Positions 51,968 through 61,220 of a stretch of DNA of 64,000 bases are shown one piece after another. The number at the start of each line of letters is the position of its first letter. The first letter of the stretch is position 1. Position numbers and translations under genes: made by a program. The DNA lies in NCBI GenBank assembly GCA_003148945.1, contig QGGY01000021.1:1-64000 (forward strand), written 5' to 3'. Under the pieces are notes generated by a model. It saw nothing but the letters and a program-made list of their open reading frames with translations, ran no database searches and was not told the origin of the DNA. The DNA comes from Murimonas intestini (GTDB lineage: Bacteria; Bacillota; Clostridia; Lachnospirales; Lachnospiraceae).

Positions 51968-54900
51968 TTATTTTCCTCCTATCAGATCTCCTAGCAGTTC
52001 ATCAAGCCCGGCATTGCATCCGACCCTGCCGCTTCTGCCAAGACTAACTAATATCAGTTCGCCATTTCCGTAAGTACACCTTTTTACAAATGGAAGGTGG
52101 GGTTTTGCCCCACAGCTTCCGTTAAAGCCTTTCTTATCATACGTATATATAAGATCTTCGCCCGGCAGCCCTGTGTCTATTGTAAATGCCGCTGTTGCGT
52201 CAATATATCCCTTTTCTTCATTAAAGAGCATGGACAGCGGGTATTTCCTGAATCCTTCTGTGGCTGCTGCGAAGAAAAGATCACCGCATGCTCTTGTCCT
52301 GACTTCTTCGTTTCCTATCCTGCAGGCAGCCGCTGCTTCCGGAAGCAGCAGTATCCCCCTGCCGCCATCCTCCACATGTCTGGCCAGTCTGTCCACATCT
52401 TCCTGGCATATACTGCCGGATACCCAGATATCCGCCTCCGGCCCTGCACATTCCTTCATTCCTGTCAGATAAGAACACAGCTCCTTCGCCTCTTTTCCCA
52501 CAGCATGGGCCTTTATATCCAGCGCTATTCTCTTATAAACATCCAGAGTAATCGCCTCCTGGTTTATGAGTCTGCCGTCTGATCCAAATACAGCTGCCTT
52601 CACGCAGACCCTGCGCGGGCCTGTTTCCGCATCCAGATTTAAGAACCTGACAGGAATCCTGCCTGCGCATCCGGCCGCAGCCGCATCAGAAGAAGCCTCC
52701 AGTTCAAAAGTCATATACGGCTGCTCTTCGCCATCATTCCAGGCTCCAGCCATTATCCTGACATTCTGGCTTTTTCCTGTGTCGTTGAGAAGCCATGCCT
52801 CCACTTCCACTGTCTCGTCCTCATAGACACAGCTGCGCCCTGTATAGAGGTTTACCCTGAACGGGACAAGGGATTCCCTGTAGGCGAAATAGGCGCGCTT
52901 AGGCTGCCGCCTGCAGTCCAGCAGAGTCTTCATCCAGCCTGAGGGCCATGCATCTATAAGAAGGTGGATGGCTGTCTGGTTCATGACATCACCCCTTCTG
53001 CGGTATGCATCTGTCATAAGCTTTGTCGCCCTTGCCTGATGGATCTGGCTTTCTCTTACCCAGTCGCTGATATTGTCCTGCTCCTGGTACCAGTCCCCCT
53101 GAACGGAATGTGTCTGTGCCCTTACGATCCTGTCAGGATACCACCTGCCCTGGCTGTCCGTCTGAAGCCATTCCTTCGGGTACATGTTCCGAATTATATT
53201 TTCATTATCCAGCCCTTCAGCCCCGTATTCTCCGCAGCCTATCATCCAGCCGTCCTTCACAGGTGGAAGATATCCCCTCATCAGCCTGCCGATCGGTTCC
53301 CCATGGTTTGTATACCACATGGTGTAGGAATGGAAATCCGGCATCCCCTCTGCAGTCGGAGCGTCGTAGTCACCCTCCACATTTTTGATCACCCTGTCAG
53401 GATTCTCAATGTAAACAGCCTTTCTCGCTGCCGCAAAGAAGGCTTCCAGCTCATCTCTCAAAAGATGTCTGTGTCCTTTGGCCTCATATCTCTTTGAATA
53501 TTTATCATTCGGATCCTCTGTCCTCCTGATGCACATAGGTTCATTTATAAATGTGACCATGCATGTGGAGACATGCCTTCTTATAAGATGCTCCATCTCC
53601 ACTGTCTGGCGCAGCGCTTCCGCAAACTGGGGGCGCCTCAAAAAGCCGAAGAGAGGCAGGTCACACTGGTGCATGATCCCAAGCATATCAAAATAATCGT
53701 ATATCTCCTCCTGGACTGGCCTCTGTGTAACTCTGTAATAATTCATATTGCAGAGCTTGGCAATCAGAATGTCATCGATCAGCTGTTCAAAATCCCCCTG
53801 CATCACGCACTGCTGCAGATGTCCCATCTCATTGGCGCCCCGCAGTACGACAGGTTCATTGTTCAGATAGAATTTTCCCTTAGGAACACTGTTCTCATCG
53901 CTCACAAATTTTTTCATTCCAAAATTTCCGGATCTGGCGGAAACGGCCCTTCCATCTTTTGAAATAACAGCCTGCGCCCCATAGAGCCAGGGAGTTTCCA
54001 TATTCCACAGACGGTACCCTTTCAGAGGCACGAAATAACGGTACTCGTTTTTTCCGGGACCCGCATAGGCTATCCCGGTCTTCAGACTTCCTATTTCCCC
54101 TCCCTCATAATTCCGGGGCAGAAGTGATATACTCAGGTCAAATCCTTCCTGTACTTCATCTGTATAATTATAGACACCAAGCCGGATCTCGGCACTGTCA
54201 TGGTCGATGTCAGGCCTGACAAATATATCATCAATATAGATCTCAGGGCGGCATTCCAGCGTCACCTTTCCAAAGATCCCGGCTCCGGCCGGACAGTGAT
54301 GCCATCCAACTGCCGGATCATCCCAGCCCGGGCCTGTAGCCGCATATATCTTATCGCCGTCAAGCACCGGCCCCACTCCAAGGATGGGTATATCATTTTC
54401 ACAGATGACCACAAGCTCATTCTTCTCCTGCAGATAATCCGTCACATCAAAAGAAAACGGAGCGAAAAGGCCTTCATGCCCGCCGACGTAATTGCCGTTC
54501 ACATAGACCCTGGCGATGTAATCCACACATTGAAACGCCAGCACAGCCCTGTGTCCGCCGGGAAGCCTGCCGCCTTCCCCCATGATCTCATCTGCGCCAA
54601 ACCAGCACCTGTAATATGCCTTCCATTTTCCGTTTTCTTCAGCCGGTCCCCTGTAATCCGGCACACTTACTTTTTCCCATTCTTTATCCGGGTCATTTCT
54701 CTCTGTGAATACCTCACCCTTATCCAGATAGCGGAACTCAAAACACTTGATTTCAGTCTGTCTTAAAGTCCCCGGCAGCTTCGGGAGAAAATTCTCCAGA
54801 AACGGCCTGTATTTTATTCGCATTGCCTCCAAATCCTTTTTAAAACTGTCACACTGTTCTTCAAATGTCTGCTTTTCCTTCCAGGGGGCAGTCAGCCCGC

Positions 54901-55021
54901 AGTTCTCCTTCGTCTCCTTAAAATAAATCTCCGGGACCGGAACTGGAACAACCTCTTTGTCGGTGCTCCCTATCGGGTGTTTCGTCTTAGCTATTTCGCG
55001 AAAAAAATCCTGATCAGCCAT
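51968..55021 (-). CDS. GH2 glycoside hydrolase (beta-galactosidase or beta-glucuronidase type)
   Basis: The 1017-residue enzyme has the GH2 layout: jelly-roll with VDYIARVYVNGNYVGGHEG, two Ig-like domains and a TIM barrel. The acid/base Glu is in TFINEPM (about residue 492) and the nucleophile Glu in GCGEYGAEGL (about 596). The exact sugar cannot be told from sequence. No signal peptide is seen. It is the first enzyme gene after the binding protein, separated by a long hairpin at 55063-55114 that may lower or delay transcription into it. Confidence 0.88.
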   Translation of the reverse strand: MADQDFFREIAKTKHPIGSTDKEVVPVPVPEIYFKETKENCGLTAPWKEKQTFEEQCDSFKKDLEAMRIKYRPFLENFLPKLPGTLRQTEIKCFEFRYLDKGEVFTERNDPDKEWEKVSVPDYRGPAEENGKWKAYYRCWFGADEIMGEGGRLPGGHRAVLAFQCVDYIARVYVNGNYVGGHEGLFAPFSFDVTDYLQEKNELVVICENDIPILGVGPVLDGDKIYAATGPGWDDPAVGWHHCPAGAGIFGKVTLECRPEIYIDDIFVRPDIDHDSAEIRLGVYNYTDEVQEGFDLSISLLPRNYEGGEIGSLKTGIAYAGPGKNEYRYFVPLKGYRLWNMETPWLYGAQAVISKDGRAVSARSGNFGMKKFVSDENSVPKGKFYLNNEPVVLRGANEMGHLQQCVMQGDFEQLIDDILIAKLCNMNYYRVTQRPVQEEIYDYFDMLGIMHQCDLPLFGFLRRPQFAEALRQTVEMEHLIRRHVSTCMVTFINEPMCIRRTEDPNDKYSKRYEAKGHRHLLRDELEAFFAAARKAVYIENPDRVIKNVEGDYDAPTAEGMPDFHSYTMWYTNHGEPIGRLMRGYLPPVKDGWMIGCGEYGAEGLDNENIIRNMYPKEWLQTDSQGRWYPDRIVRAQTHSVQGDWYQEQDNISDWVRESQIHQARATKLMTDAYRRRGDVMNQTAIHLLIDAWPSGWMKTLLDCRRQPKRAYFAYRESLVPFRVNLYTGRSCVYEDETVEVEAWLLNDTGKSQNVRIMAGAWNDGEEQPYMTFELEASSDAAAAGCAGRIPVRFLNLDAETGPRRVCVKAAVFGSDGRLINQEAITLDVYKRIALDIKAHAVGKEAKELCSYLTGMKECAGPEADIWVSGSICQEDVDRLARHVEDGGRGILLLPEAAAACRIGNEEVRTRACGDLFFAAATEGFRKYPLSMLFNEEKGYIDATAAFTIDTGLPGEDLIYTYDKKGFNGSCGAKPHLPFVKRCTYGNGELILVSLGRSGRVGCNAGLDELLGDLIGGK

Positions 55022-55062
55022 TTTCTTAGTCCTTTCCTTCTGCCATTTTTAATACGCCGCAA

Positions 55063-55114
55063 GGGCCTATATTACTGCATGGGAAGCTGCCCTCCCACGC
55101 AATAATATAGGCCC
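55063..55114 (-). terminator. Long hairpin between the binding-protein gene and GH2
   Basis: 55063-55084 pairs with 55093-55114 over 22 bp. The two non-Watson-Crick positions are C-A and A-C on the plus strand but G-U and U-G in a minus-strand RNA, so the fold is clearly that of the operon mRNA. No strong T-run follows. It probably protects or partly terminates the upstream binding-protein message. Confidence 0.75.
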
Positions 55115-55193
55115 TGTCCAGCATCGCTCTCCAGCGATACTGGTAAGGGCCCTGCTTGTACTTAACTAATTACTGTACTGATTACTGTAATAC

Positions 55194-56921
55194 TTATTGT
55201 GCTGCTGCCTCTTTGAACTCCTGCTGTATTGTCTGGTAATCAGATGACTCTACGATTCCCTGTACAAAGCTCTTCCATTCTTCTTCACCGATCTGTCCCA
55301 TTACATACTGAGCGCACATTGTGTCAACGTCATCTGTAAGCACGTTCCATGTATTGTCATATGTTGCAGACTGAAGGTTCTGGATCGCATTTGTCATTCC
55401 TGTAGCAGCCAGGTCGCTGTATACGAATTCTTTGATTTCTTTTACTCTTGCAATATTTTCTTCAGAAGCTCCCTTTGCGCCCGGTCTCATAAACTTATCT
55501 GTTACCTGGTCCATATCTGTCTTTAAGAAGATCTGGTTCCATGCGCCCACATATCCGTCCTGTCTTGCTTTCTTGAATGCTTCATCAGTTGTATCTTTTG
55601 TTCCGTCTTCAAGCAGTGTGTAGTGAAGGCCTTCCACGCCGTCTTTCATAACATCGTTGTATCCCGGGTACTGCTCTTCTGTTCCGTTGAATATCTCCAT
55701 GATCTTCTGGATCTTTGCATCATCACACTTGGAGCTGATAGCGATACAGGAGTCAACATCTGTGTAGTTCGGACTTACTGTGTATGCCTTAGGTCCTTTG
55801 ACAGGCATCAGGCACCATGCTTCATATGTAGCCGGTGTGCTCTCGTCAAAGATCTTGTTGCTTGTCAGGTCAGCTGACTGGTTCCAGTTGTACCATGCAC
55901 TTAAGAATGCCACTGAATTTCCAGCTTTCCACTTGGATGTGTCAGAGTTATTTAATGCAAATTCAGGATCAATAGCGCCTGCATCATACAGATCTTTCAT
56001 CCAGTTCAGGAAGTCAATATAGGAATCCTGGAACTGCATATACTGGAAGTCACCATTTTCATCAACTGCCCAGTCTGTCTGTCCTGTAAATGCAATTGCA
56101 AATGCCTTGATGTAGTCATTCATAAATCCTTTTTTGCCGTCATCATAGAACTCTAAGCCATAGATCTTCTTGCCTTCGCCTTCTGAAGCTGCTTTTGAAA
56201 GGCCAATGAGGAAGTCTTTTAATTCATCCATTGTAGTCGGCTCTTCTGTAAAGCCATATTTCTCCATCAGGTCTTTACGCACTTCAATACCTGAGTTCTG
56301 TCCGCTTTCAGCTTTGCTTCTCGGCAGGATATAGATGCCGTCTTTATATTTTGTCTGAGCCCACATAGCGTCGTCCCAGTTCTTCATAACAGCATTTGTC
56401 TCAGCGATCCCGTTTCCATTGTCAAATAAATACGGTGTCATATCTACGAATACGCCAGCATCTACAGCCTGTGTGAAAATCGGATAATAGTAAGAACCAT
56501 TTCCCTGTTTGCTGACCTGGATGACATCAGGAATACTGTCAGATGCGATAAGTGTATTTACCTTCTGGTCATAATCCTGATAGTTGATCCATTCAATTTC
56601 CAAATTTACATCGAATAAATCTTCCCAGTATTTCTCCATATCGCTGCCTGCCTGAGGGCCATAACCCCAGTCAATACCCATGACAGAAATTGTCATACGG
56701 TCTCCTGATTTTGTGGTAGCTGCCTCAGTTGCCTCAACTGCAGCAGTCTCTTTCTCTGCAGCCTTAGTTTCCTCTGCTGCTTCTGTCTTAGCAGCCTCTG
56801 TCTTGGCTTCAGTCTTGGCTTCTGTAGAATCTTTTTTTCCGTCTCCGCATCCTGCAAGGCTTCCCACAGCCAGAACTGCTGCCAGCCCAAATGCTACCTG
56901 ATTACGAAAATTCTTTTTCAT
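55194..56921 (-). CDS. Sugar ABC transporter binding lipoprotein (LplA-like, family 1)
   Basis: The 575-residue protein has a signal peptide and lipobox SLAGC. A low-complexity linker of about 45 residues rich in Glu, Ala, Thr and Lys (repeating TEAK/KTEA units) follows, and then a family-1 binding domain. It binds an oligosaccharide and passes it to the permeases encoded upstream. I chose ATG 56921 because AGGAGGA is six bases away; the ATG at 56927 is too close. Hairpins on both sides of the gene (56960-56980 and 55063-55114) could give it more transcript than its operon partners. Confidence 0.93.
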   Translation of the reverse strand: MKKNFRNQVAFGLAAVLAVGSLAGCGDGKKDSTEAKTEAKTEAAKTEAAEETKAAEKETAAVEATEAATTKSGDRMTISVMGIDWGYGPQAGSDMEKYWEDLFDVNLEIEWINYQDYDQKVNTLIASDSIPDVIQVSKQGNGSYYYPIFTQAVDAGVFVDMTPYLFDNGNGIAETNAVMKNWDDAMWAQTKYKDGIYILPRSKAESGQNSGIEVRKDLMEKYGFTEEPTTMDELKDFLIGLSKAASEGEGKKIYGLEFYDDGKKGFMNDYIKAFAIAFTGQTDWAVDENGDFQYMQFQDSYIDFLNWMKDLYDAGAIDPEFALNNSDTSKWKAGNSVAFLSAWYNWNQSADLTSNKIFDESTPATYEAWCLMPVKGPKAYTVSPNYTDVDSCIAISSKCDDAKIQKIMEIFNGTEEQYPGYNDVMKDGVEGLHYTLLEDGTKDTTDEAFKKARQDGYVGAWNQIFLKTDMDQVTDKFMRPGAKGASEENIARVKEIKEFVYSDLAATGMTNAIQNLQSATYDNTWNVLTDDVDTMCAQYVMGQIGEEEWKSFVQGIVESSDYQTIQQEFKEAAAQ

Positions 56922-56959
56922 GTTCATTCCTCCTATAATTATATTGTTTTTACTTTATT

Positions 56960-56980
56960 CAAAAACGCGCTGCGTTTTTG
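56960..56980 (-). terminator. Hairpin between the permease and binding-protein genes
   Basis: CAAAAACGC (56960-56968) pairs with GCGTTTTTG (56972-56980) over a 3-base loop. It lies in the 87-base gap between the two genes. The T-rich arm resembles a weak internal terminator or a processing site. Confidence 0.55.
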
Positions 56981-57008
56981 CTCATTATGGTAACTATGCT
57001 GATATCCA

Positions 57009-57935
57009 TCAGCCTTTTACTGCTCCTACCATCATACCTGACTCAAAATACTTCTGCAGGAACGGATAGATGATAAGCACCGGAAGCACTACGACTACGA
57101 CTGCCGCCATTCTCATAACTTCCTGGGGTACTGCGTTAACTACTGTTGTCTGGATATCCATGACATCCGAGATGTTTGATGAAAGCACAACCTTCTGTAC
57201 ATAAACCTGCAGTGTAGACTTTGATGTGGAAGTCATGTACATGATGGAATTGAAATATGTATTCCAGTAGCTCACGAATGAGAACAAGGTCATTGTGGCA
57301 AGCATTGCCTTGGAAAGCGGTATTACGATGGTACCGAAAATCTTCAGCTGTCCGCATCCGTCAATCTTTGCTGCTTCCTCCAGCTCAACCGGAAGCGACT
57401 GGAAGAAGGAACGCATTACCATGATATTCCAGGCCCCGCAGGCTGCCGGCAGGATAAGGGCAAAATAATTATCTATCAGATTAAGGCTCTTGATATTCAT
57501 AAAGTTTGGCACCATACCTGCTGAAAACAGCATGGTTATCATTACATATTTGTTAAGAAAACTTTTTCCCGGAACCGGCTTGGAAAGCATGTAAGCCAGC
57601 CCTGCGTTTAAAAGTACACTTAAGGGAACACCGACAGCGGTAATTATAAGTGTTGTTTTAAGGGAGTTCAGGAAACCTGAACCGCTCAAAATCAACTCGT
57701 ATGCCGCCAGTGACCATTTCTTGGGCCAGAGCATAAACTCTCCGGCCACATATGCAGTAGAATCTGTAAAGGAAAGAAGCACTACATATACAAAGGGTAA
57801 AATCATTGTTGCTGCCAACACGATCAGAAGAATCCATAAAATTCCCTGATATACATTTTCTTTGGCTTTCATGCCAAGTTTGTTTCTCTTCTTTATTTGT
57901 CCTGAATACGCTCTCGTATTTGCACCGTCTGACAT
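57009..57935 (-). CDS. Sugar ABC transporter permease (LplC/YtcP-like)
   Basis: The 308-residue membrane protein has six predicted helices and an EAA-type loop in SLPVELEEAAKIDGCGQLKI. The cytoplasmic N-terminus is typical of the CUT1 LplC group. It lies 34 bases after the partner permease and before the binding protein. No ATPase gene is in the operon; these systems usually share a single MsmX/UgpC-like ATPase encoded elsewhere. Confidence 0.94.
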   Translation of the reverse strand: MSDGANTRAYSGQIKKRNKLGMKAKENVYQGILWILLIVLAATMILPFVYVVLLSFTDSTAYVAGEFMLWPKKWSLAAYELILSGSGFLNSLKTTLIITAVGVPLSVLLNAGLAYMLSKPVPGKSFLNKYVMITMLFSAGMVPNFMNIKSLNLIDNYFALILPAACGAWNIMVMRSFFQSLPVELEEAAKIDGCGQLKIFGTIVIPLSKAMLATMTLFSFVSYWNTYFNSIMYMTSTSKSTLQVYVQKVVLSSNISDVMDIQTTVVNAVPQEVMRMAAVVVVVLPVLIIYPFLQKYFESGMMVGAVKG

Positions 57936-57969
57936 TTCACAATCTCCTTTCTATCTTCCACATGATTGG

Positions 57970-58911
57970 TTACATAACGCCTTCATAACCTTTACGGCTG
58001 GTGATCCAGTTAGTGAAAATAACCAGGCCAGTATTGATCACTGATTTAAACAGACCAATCGCTGTTGTGTAGGAGTACTGTGTACTGCCGGCTCCAATAC
58101 TGTTGTTGTAGATATAAACTTCAAATACCTCCAGCTGTGATTTAACCATGGCATTATTCATAAGGAATACCTGTTCAAAGTCTACAGAAATGATGCTTCC
58201 CATTCTCAGGATCAGCATAACTGCTACTGTAGGCATGATACTCGGAAGCGTAATCTTTAACATACACTGGAATCTGTTTGCGCCGTCCATCTTAGCTGCC
58301 TCATAAAGTGACTGGTCAATTCCTGAGATAGCAGCCAGATATACGATGGATCCCCATCCTACACTCTTCCAGAGCGACTGGATCACAATGATCAGATATA
58401 TCCATTTAGAACTGAAGAGGTAAGCTGTTGACTCATGACCCATAAACTCCGCAATCTTATTTACAAGTCCCTGCTCTGTTGACAGAAGGAAGAATGTAAG
58501 GCTGGCTACGATAGCCCATGACAGGAAATGAGGCAGGTAAACAGAAGTCTGAATAAACTTTTTAAATTTGGCATTCCTGACTTCATTCATAATGAGGGCA
58601 AGAATGATTGGTGCCGGGAACGTCAGCAGGTTCAGCCCACTGATGATCAGTGTGTTCTTCAGCATGTTATAGAATTTTGCATCCTGGAACAAAGTCTTGA
58701 AATGTTTAAGACCTACCCATGGACTTTCCAGAATCCCCAGATGTGGATTGTAATCCTGAAAGGCCATCAGAAGACCTCTCAGAGGCATGTAAGAAAACAT
58801 GAATAATACAATCACACCGGGAATTCCTAATACATAAATCCAGCGGTATTCATAGATTTGCTTTTTAAGTGTTTTTTTGGAAACGCTTACATTTTTTGAT
58901 TTAGACGCCAT
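57970..58911 (-). CDS. Sugar ABC transporter permease (LplB-like)
   Basis: The 313-residue permease has an N-terminal basic region, six membrane helices (the first at IYVLGIPGVIVLFMFSYM) and an EAA loop in YLAAISGIDQSLYEAAKMDG. It is the first gene of the glycan operon, following a predicted promoter at about 59000. Together with LplC and the binding lipoprotein it should import the oligosaccharide that the downstream glycosidases degrade. Confidence 0.94.
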   Translation of the reverse strand: MASKSKNVSVSKKTLKKQIYEYRWIYVLGIPGVIVLFMFSYMPLRGLLMAFQDYNPHLGILESPWVGLKHFKTLFQDAKFYNMLKNTLIISGLNLLTFPAPIILALIMNEVRNAKFKKFIQTSVYLPHFLSWAIVASLTFFLLSTEQGLVNKIAEFMGHESTAYLFSSKWIYLIIVIQSLWKSVGWGSIVYLAAISGIDQSLYEAAKMDGANRFQCMLKITLPSIMPTVAVMLILRMGSIISVDFEQVFLMNNAMVKSQLEVFEVYIYNNSIGAGSTQYSYTTAIGLFKSVINTGLVIFTNWITSRKGYEGVM

Positions 58912-58992
58912 TATACTTTTCCCTCCCGATCTTTTGTTTTACCGGCTGTAAACCGGCTCGCTCTTCGTCGTTAAGGACAGTATAAAGCTATT

Positions 58993-59021
58993 TATAAATT
59001 TTTTATATAGTAGTTATTCAA
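58993..59021 (-). promoter_or_regulatory. Predicted promoter of the glycan operon
   Basis: On the minus strand TTGAAT (59021-59016) and TTTATA (58998-58993) are 17 bases apart in a strongly AT-rich stretch. A second overlapping reading is TTCAAA with TATAAA. Transcription would start about 75 bases before the LplB ATG. The 234-base gap 58912-59145 otherwise holds nothing clear. Confidence 0.5.
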
Positions 59022-59145
59022 CTTTTTTGAACAAATTTCATCTTTTTTTAATATATGATAATAAAAATTTCAAAAAAGCTCTTTCACTTTTTTACTGCTG
59101 TAAACACTTTCAGCAATATTACTGTCTCGTTATGAATATCATCCT

Positions 59146-61125
59146 TTATTTTCCGCCTCCTGTATCCAGTACAAGTATCTCATATCCATTGATGCACGGG
59201 ACTACTACTTTTCCTCCCTCTACAACCAATTCTGCTTTATTCACTACCGTATATGCTTTTTCAATCTCCTTCGGAAGATTCAGCTGCAGCTCTACCTGAT
59301 TTACAACTGTACGCTCTTCTATAATATCAATCTTTTCTGATTTCCTGATAGGTATATAGGATAACAGATGAATGCAGTACCTGTTCTTCTGCGGCTGGTA
59401 ACGCAGGTTGACTACCAGGCTGGAGGGACCATTGTGCCTTACCAGTCTGGAATCCAGAAGTTCATCCAATGCATTGCTGATTAGCTGCTTGCACCAAAAC
59501 GGCGCACATACGCGGTACTGGCCGAACATTGGATGAGCCAGCAGGACGGTCCGCTCTGTTCTGACAGCTGCCGGGAAAAGTTCACCTTTATCTGATGGTG
59601 TATACACGTGTGAGCAGAATTTTTCCCGATCCCTCTGGAAATACTGCTTTCTTGCCTCCAGTAGAACCGCTCCTGATCCCACTGGGCGAATGGATTCACC
59701 CTTCATATAATGCACATACTCGCAACCCTCTTCCAATCCTCTGGCCATGGTTCCTTCCGGCACCAGAAAACTCGGATACATCTTTTCCTCACCTTCATAA
59801 TCTGCCTGGAAACACCGTGGATACCGTCCCCCCTGTGACAGGCCTCCTTTACCGCAGGAAAGCACCCGGCCTCCGGCCTCCACATATTCGTCCAGCTTTT
59901 CCTGCATTTCCTCCGTCACTACCAGTTCATCCGGCAGTATAACAAGCTTATAACCGGCCAGCTCATACGAACAATCCACAATATCAAACTGAAGTCCCAG
60001 TTCCTCCAGCATCTGGGCAGCCCCCATAATACTTTTCGGAATCCTTTGTTCATAAATAGGTGGTTCTCCGGTTATCAGTGCAGCCTCTGTCACTGCCTCT
60101 GAAGGTCTGGCGTATTCTTCATATTCCTCAACCTGGCTGTACACCTTGCCGATCAGACGGTATGCGGCAGGATTCAGTTTACCGTATGGCTCCAGCTGGT
60201 CACCTATGGATATGGCAAAGCCATAACTAAGAATACGAAATGCCTCGAACTCCAGAGCAGCCAGATTCTTCAGTGAATGGAAATCTCCCCACTCCCTGTG
60301 GAACTTTCCTGTCATCCCCAGGCAGTCTTTGTTGAATAACCTGACATACCGGGCCGTGATTGGAAAATGCAGGTACCCCCAGCCCGCCGGCAGGCTCTCC
60401 AGCTCAAAATGGCTGTATGCATCCTGGCTGGCAGCCGTACAAGGGCCTACATGACCTGCATTATAGAAAATAGTGCAGTCAGGTTTTCTTTCCCTTATTT
60501 TTCTGCTCATCCGTTCTTTAAATCTGTCAACTGTACTCTTAGTAAATGCCCGAACCGCTTCGTCATCCCGCATGTCAATACCAAGTGCCCTCATTTCTTT
60601 TCTGCAGGCGCTGCAGTAGCAAGGGCGTGTACCCACCATATCAAAAAACAGTCCGTCCAGCTCATCACCCAGCAGATCCATCACTTCCATAGTGTGTTCT
60701 TCCAGGAATTTATAAAAATCTGTATTTACACAGAGTGCCTGGTCAAATCCTGAATCCACGAAAGAATGTCCTTCGTGTGAACCGTCCCTTTTGCGTACAA
60801 GCCACTCAGGATGGCGTTCTGCTGTGAACCGGTCCCACTGTACAGCTATATATACAGGTGCCTTGATCCCTTCATGGTGCAGTGCCTTAACCTGTTCCTG
60901 TAGCAGATTCCGTTTCACCAGAGTAGGGTGTACCCTCTCTGGAAATTTCTGGGATGGGTAATACATAAATCCATGCACACACCTGGCAAACACTGTCATT
61001 GAGTTTACATGTGCGTCCTTCGCCATGGCGGCAAATTCTTCTCCGTTAAATTGTCCAGCCACATCCGGGATATATTCCGATGTGTGAAAATCCAGATGAA
61101 CCTGCCTTGTTGGCAACTGTTTCAT
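59146..61125 (-). CDS. Putative glycosidase, GHL6-like with trimerisation-type domain
   Basis: The 659-residue protein starts like hypothetical glycosyl hydrolase family 6 (GHL6) proteins: VHLDFHTSEYIPDVAGQFNG, an (alpha/beta)8 barrel with DGLFFDMVGTRPCYCSACRK near residue 180, then a beta-galactosidase-trimerisation-like domain and a beta C-terminal part. FFDM provides a possible catalytic Asp, but the real residues are not assigned. GHL6 proteins are often found with fucosidases and galactosidases. There is no signal peptide. An AGGAGG precedes the ATG, and a separate promoter is predicted at 61169-61196. Confidence 0.7.
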   Translation of the reverse strand: MKQLPTRQVHLDFHTSEYIPDVAGQFNGEEFAAMAKDAHVNSMTVFARCVHGFMYYPSQKFPERVHPTLVKRNLLQEQVKALHHEGIKAPVYIAVQWDRFTAERHPEWLVRKRDGSHEGHSFVDSGFDQALCVNTDFYKFLEEHTMEVMDLLGDELDGLFFDMVGTRPCYCSACRKEMRALGIDMRDDEAVRAFTKSTVDRFKERMSRKIRERKPDCTIFYNAGHVGPCTAASQDAYSHFELESLPAGWGYLHFPITARYVRLFNKDCLGMTGKFHREWGDFHSLKNLAALEFEAFRILSYGFAISIGDQLEPYGKLNPAAYRLIGKVYSQVEEYEEYARPSEAVTEAALITGEPPIYEQRIPKSIMGAAQMLEELGLQFDIVDCSYELAGYKLVILPDELVVTEEMQEKLDEYVEAGGRVLSCGKGGLSQGGRYPRCFQADYEGEEKMYPSFLVPEGTMARGLEEGCEYVHYMKGESIRPVGSGAVLLEARKQYFQRDREKFCSHVYTPSDKGELFPAAVRTERTVLLAHPMFGQYRVCAPFWCKQLISNALDELLDSRLVRHNGPSSLVVNLRYQPQKNRYCIHLLSYIPIRKSEKIDIIEERTVVNQVELQLNLPKEIEKAYTVVNKAELVVEGGKVVVPCINGYEILVLDTGGGK

Positions 61126-61168
61126 AATTTTCCTCCTGTTACTCCTTTGATAATTTATCTATTTCCCT

Positions 61169-61196
61169 TGTATAATTCAGTAATCCTTTATTACAA
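61169..61196 (-). promoter_or_regulatory. Possible promoter of the GHL6-like gene
   Basis: On the minus strand TTGTAA (61196-61191) and TATACA (61174-61169) are separated by 16 bases, about 45 bases before the ATG. It suggests that this gene is transcribed apart from the MATE gene upstream. Confidence 0.4.
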
Positions 61197-61220
61197 TCCA
61201 ATTCCGGAAGGTTAACAGCT

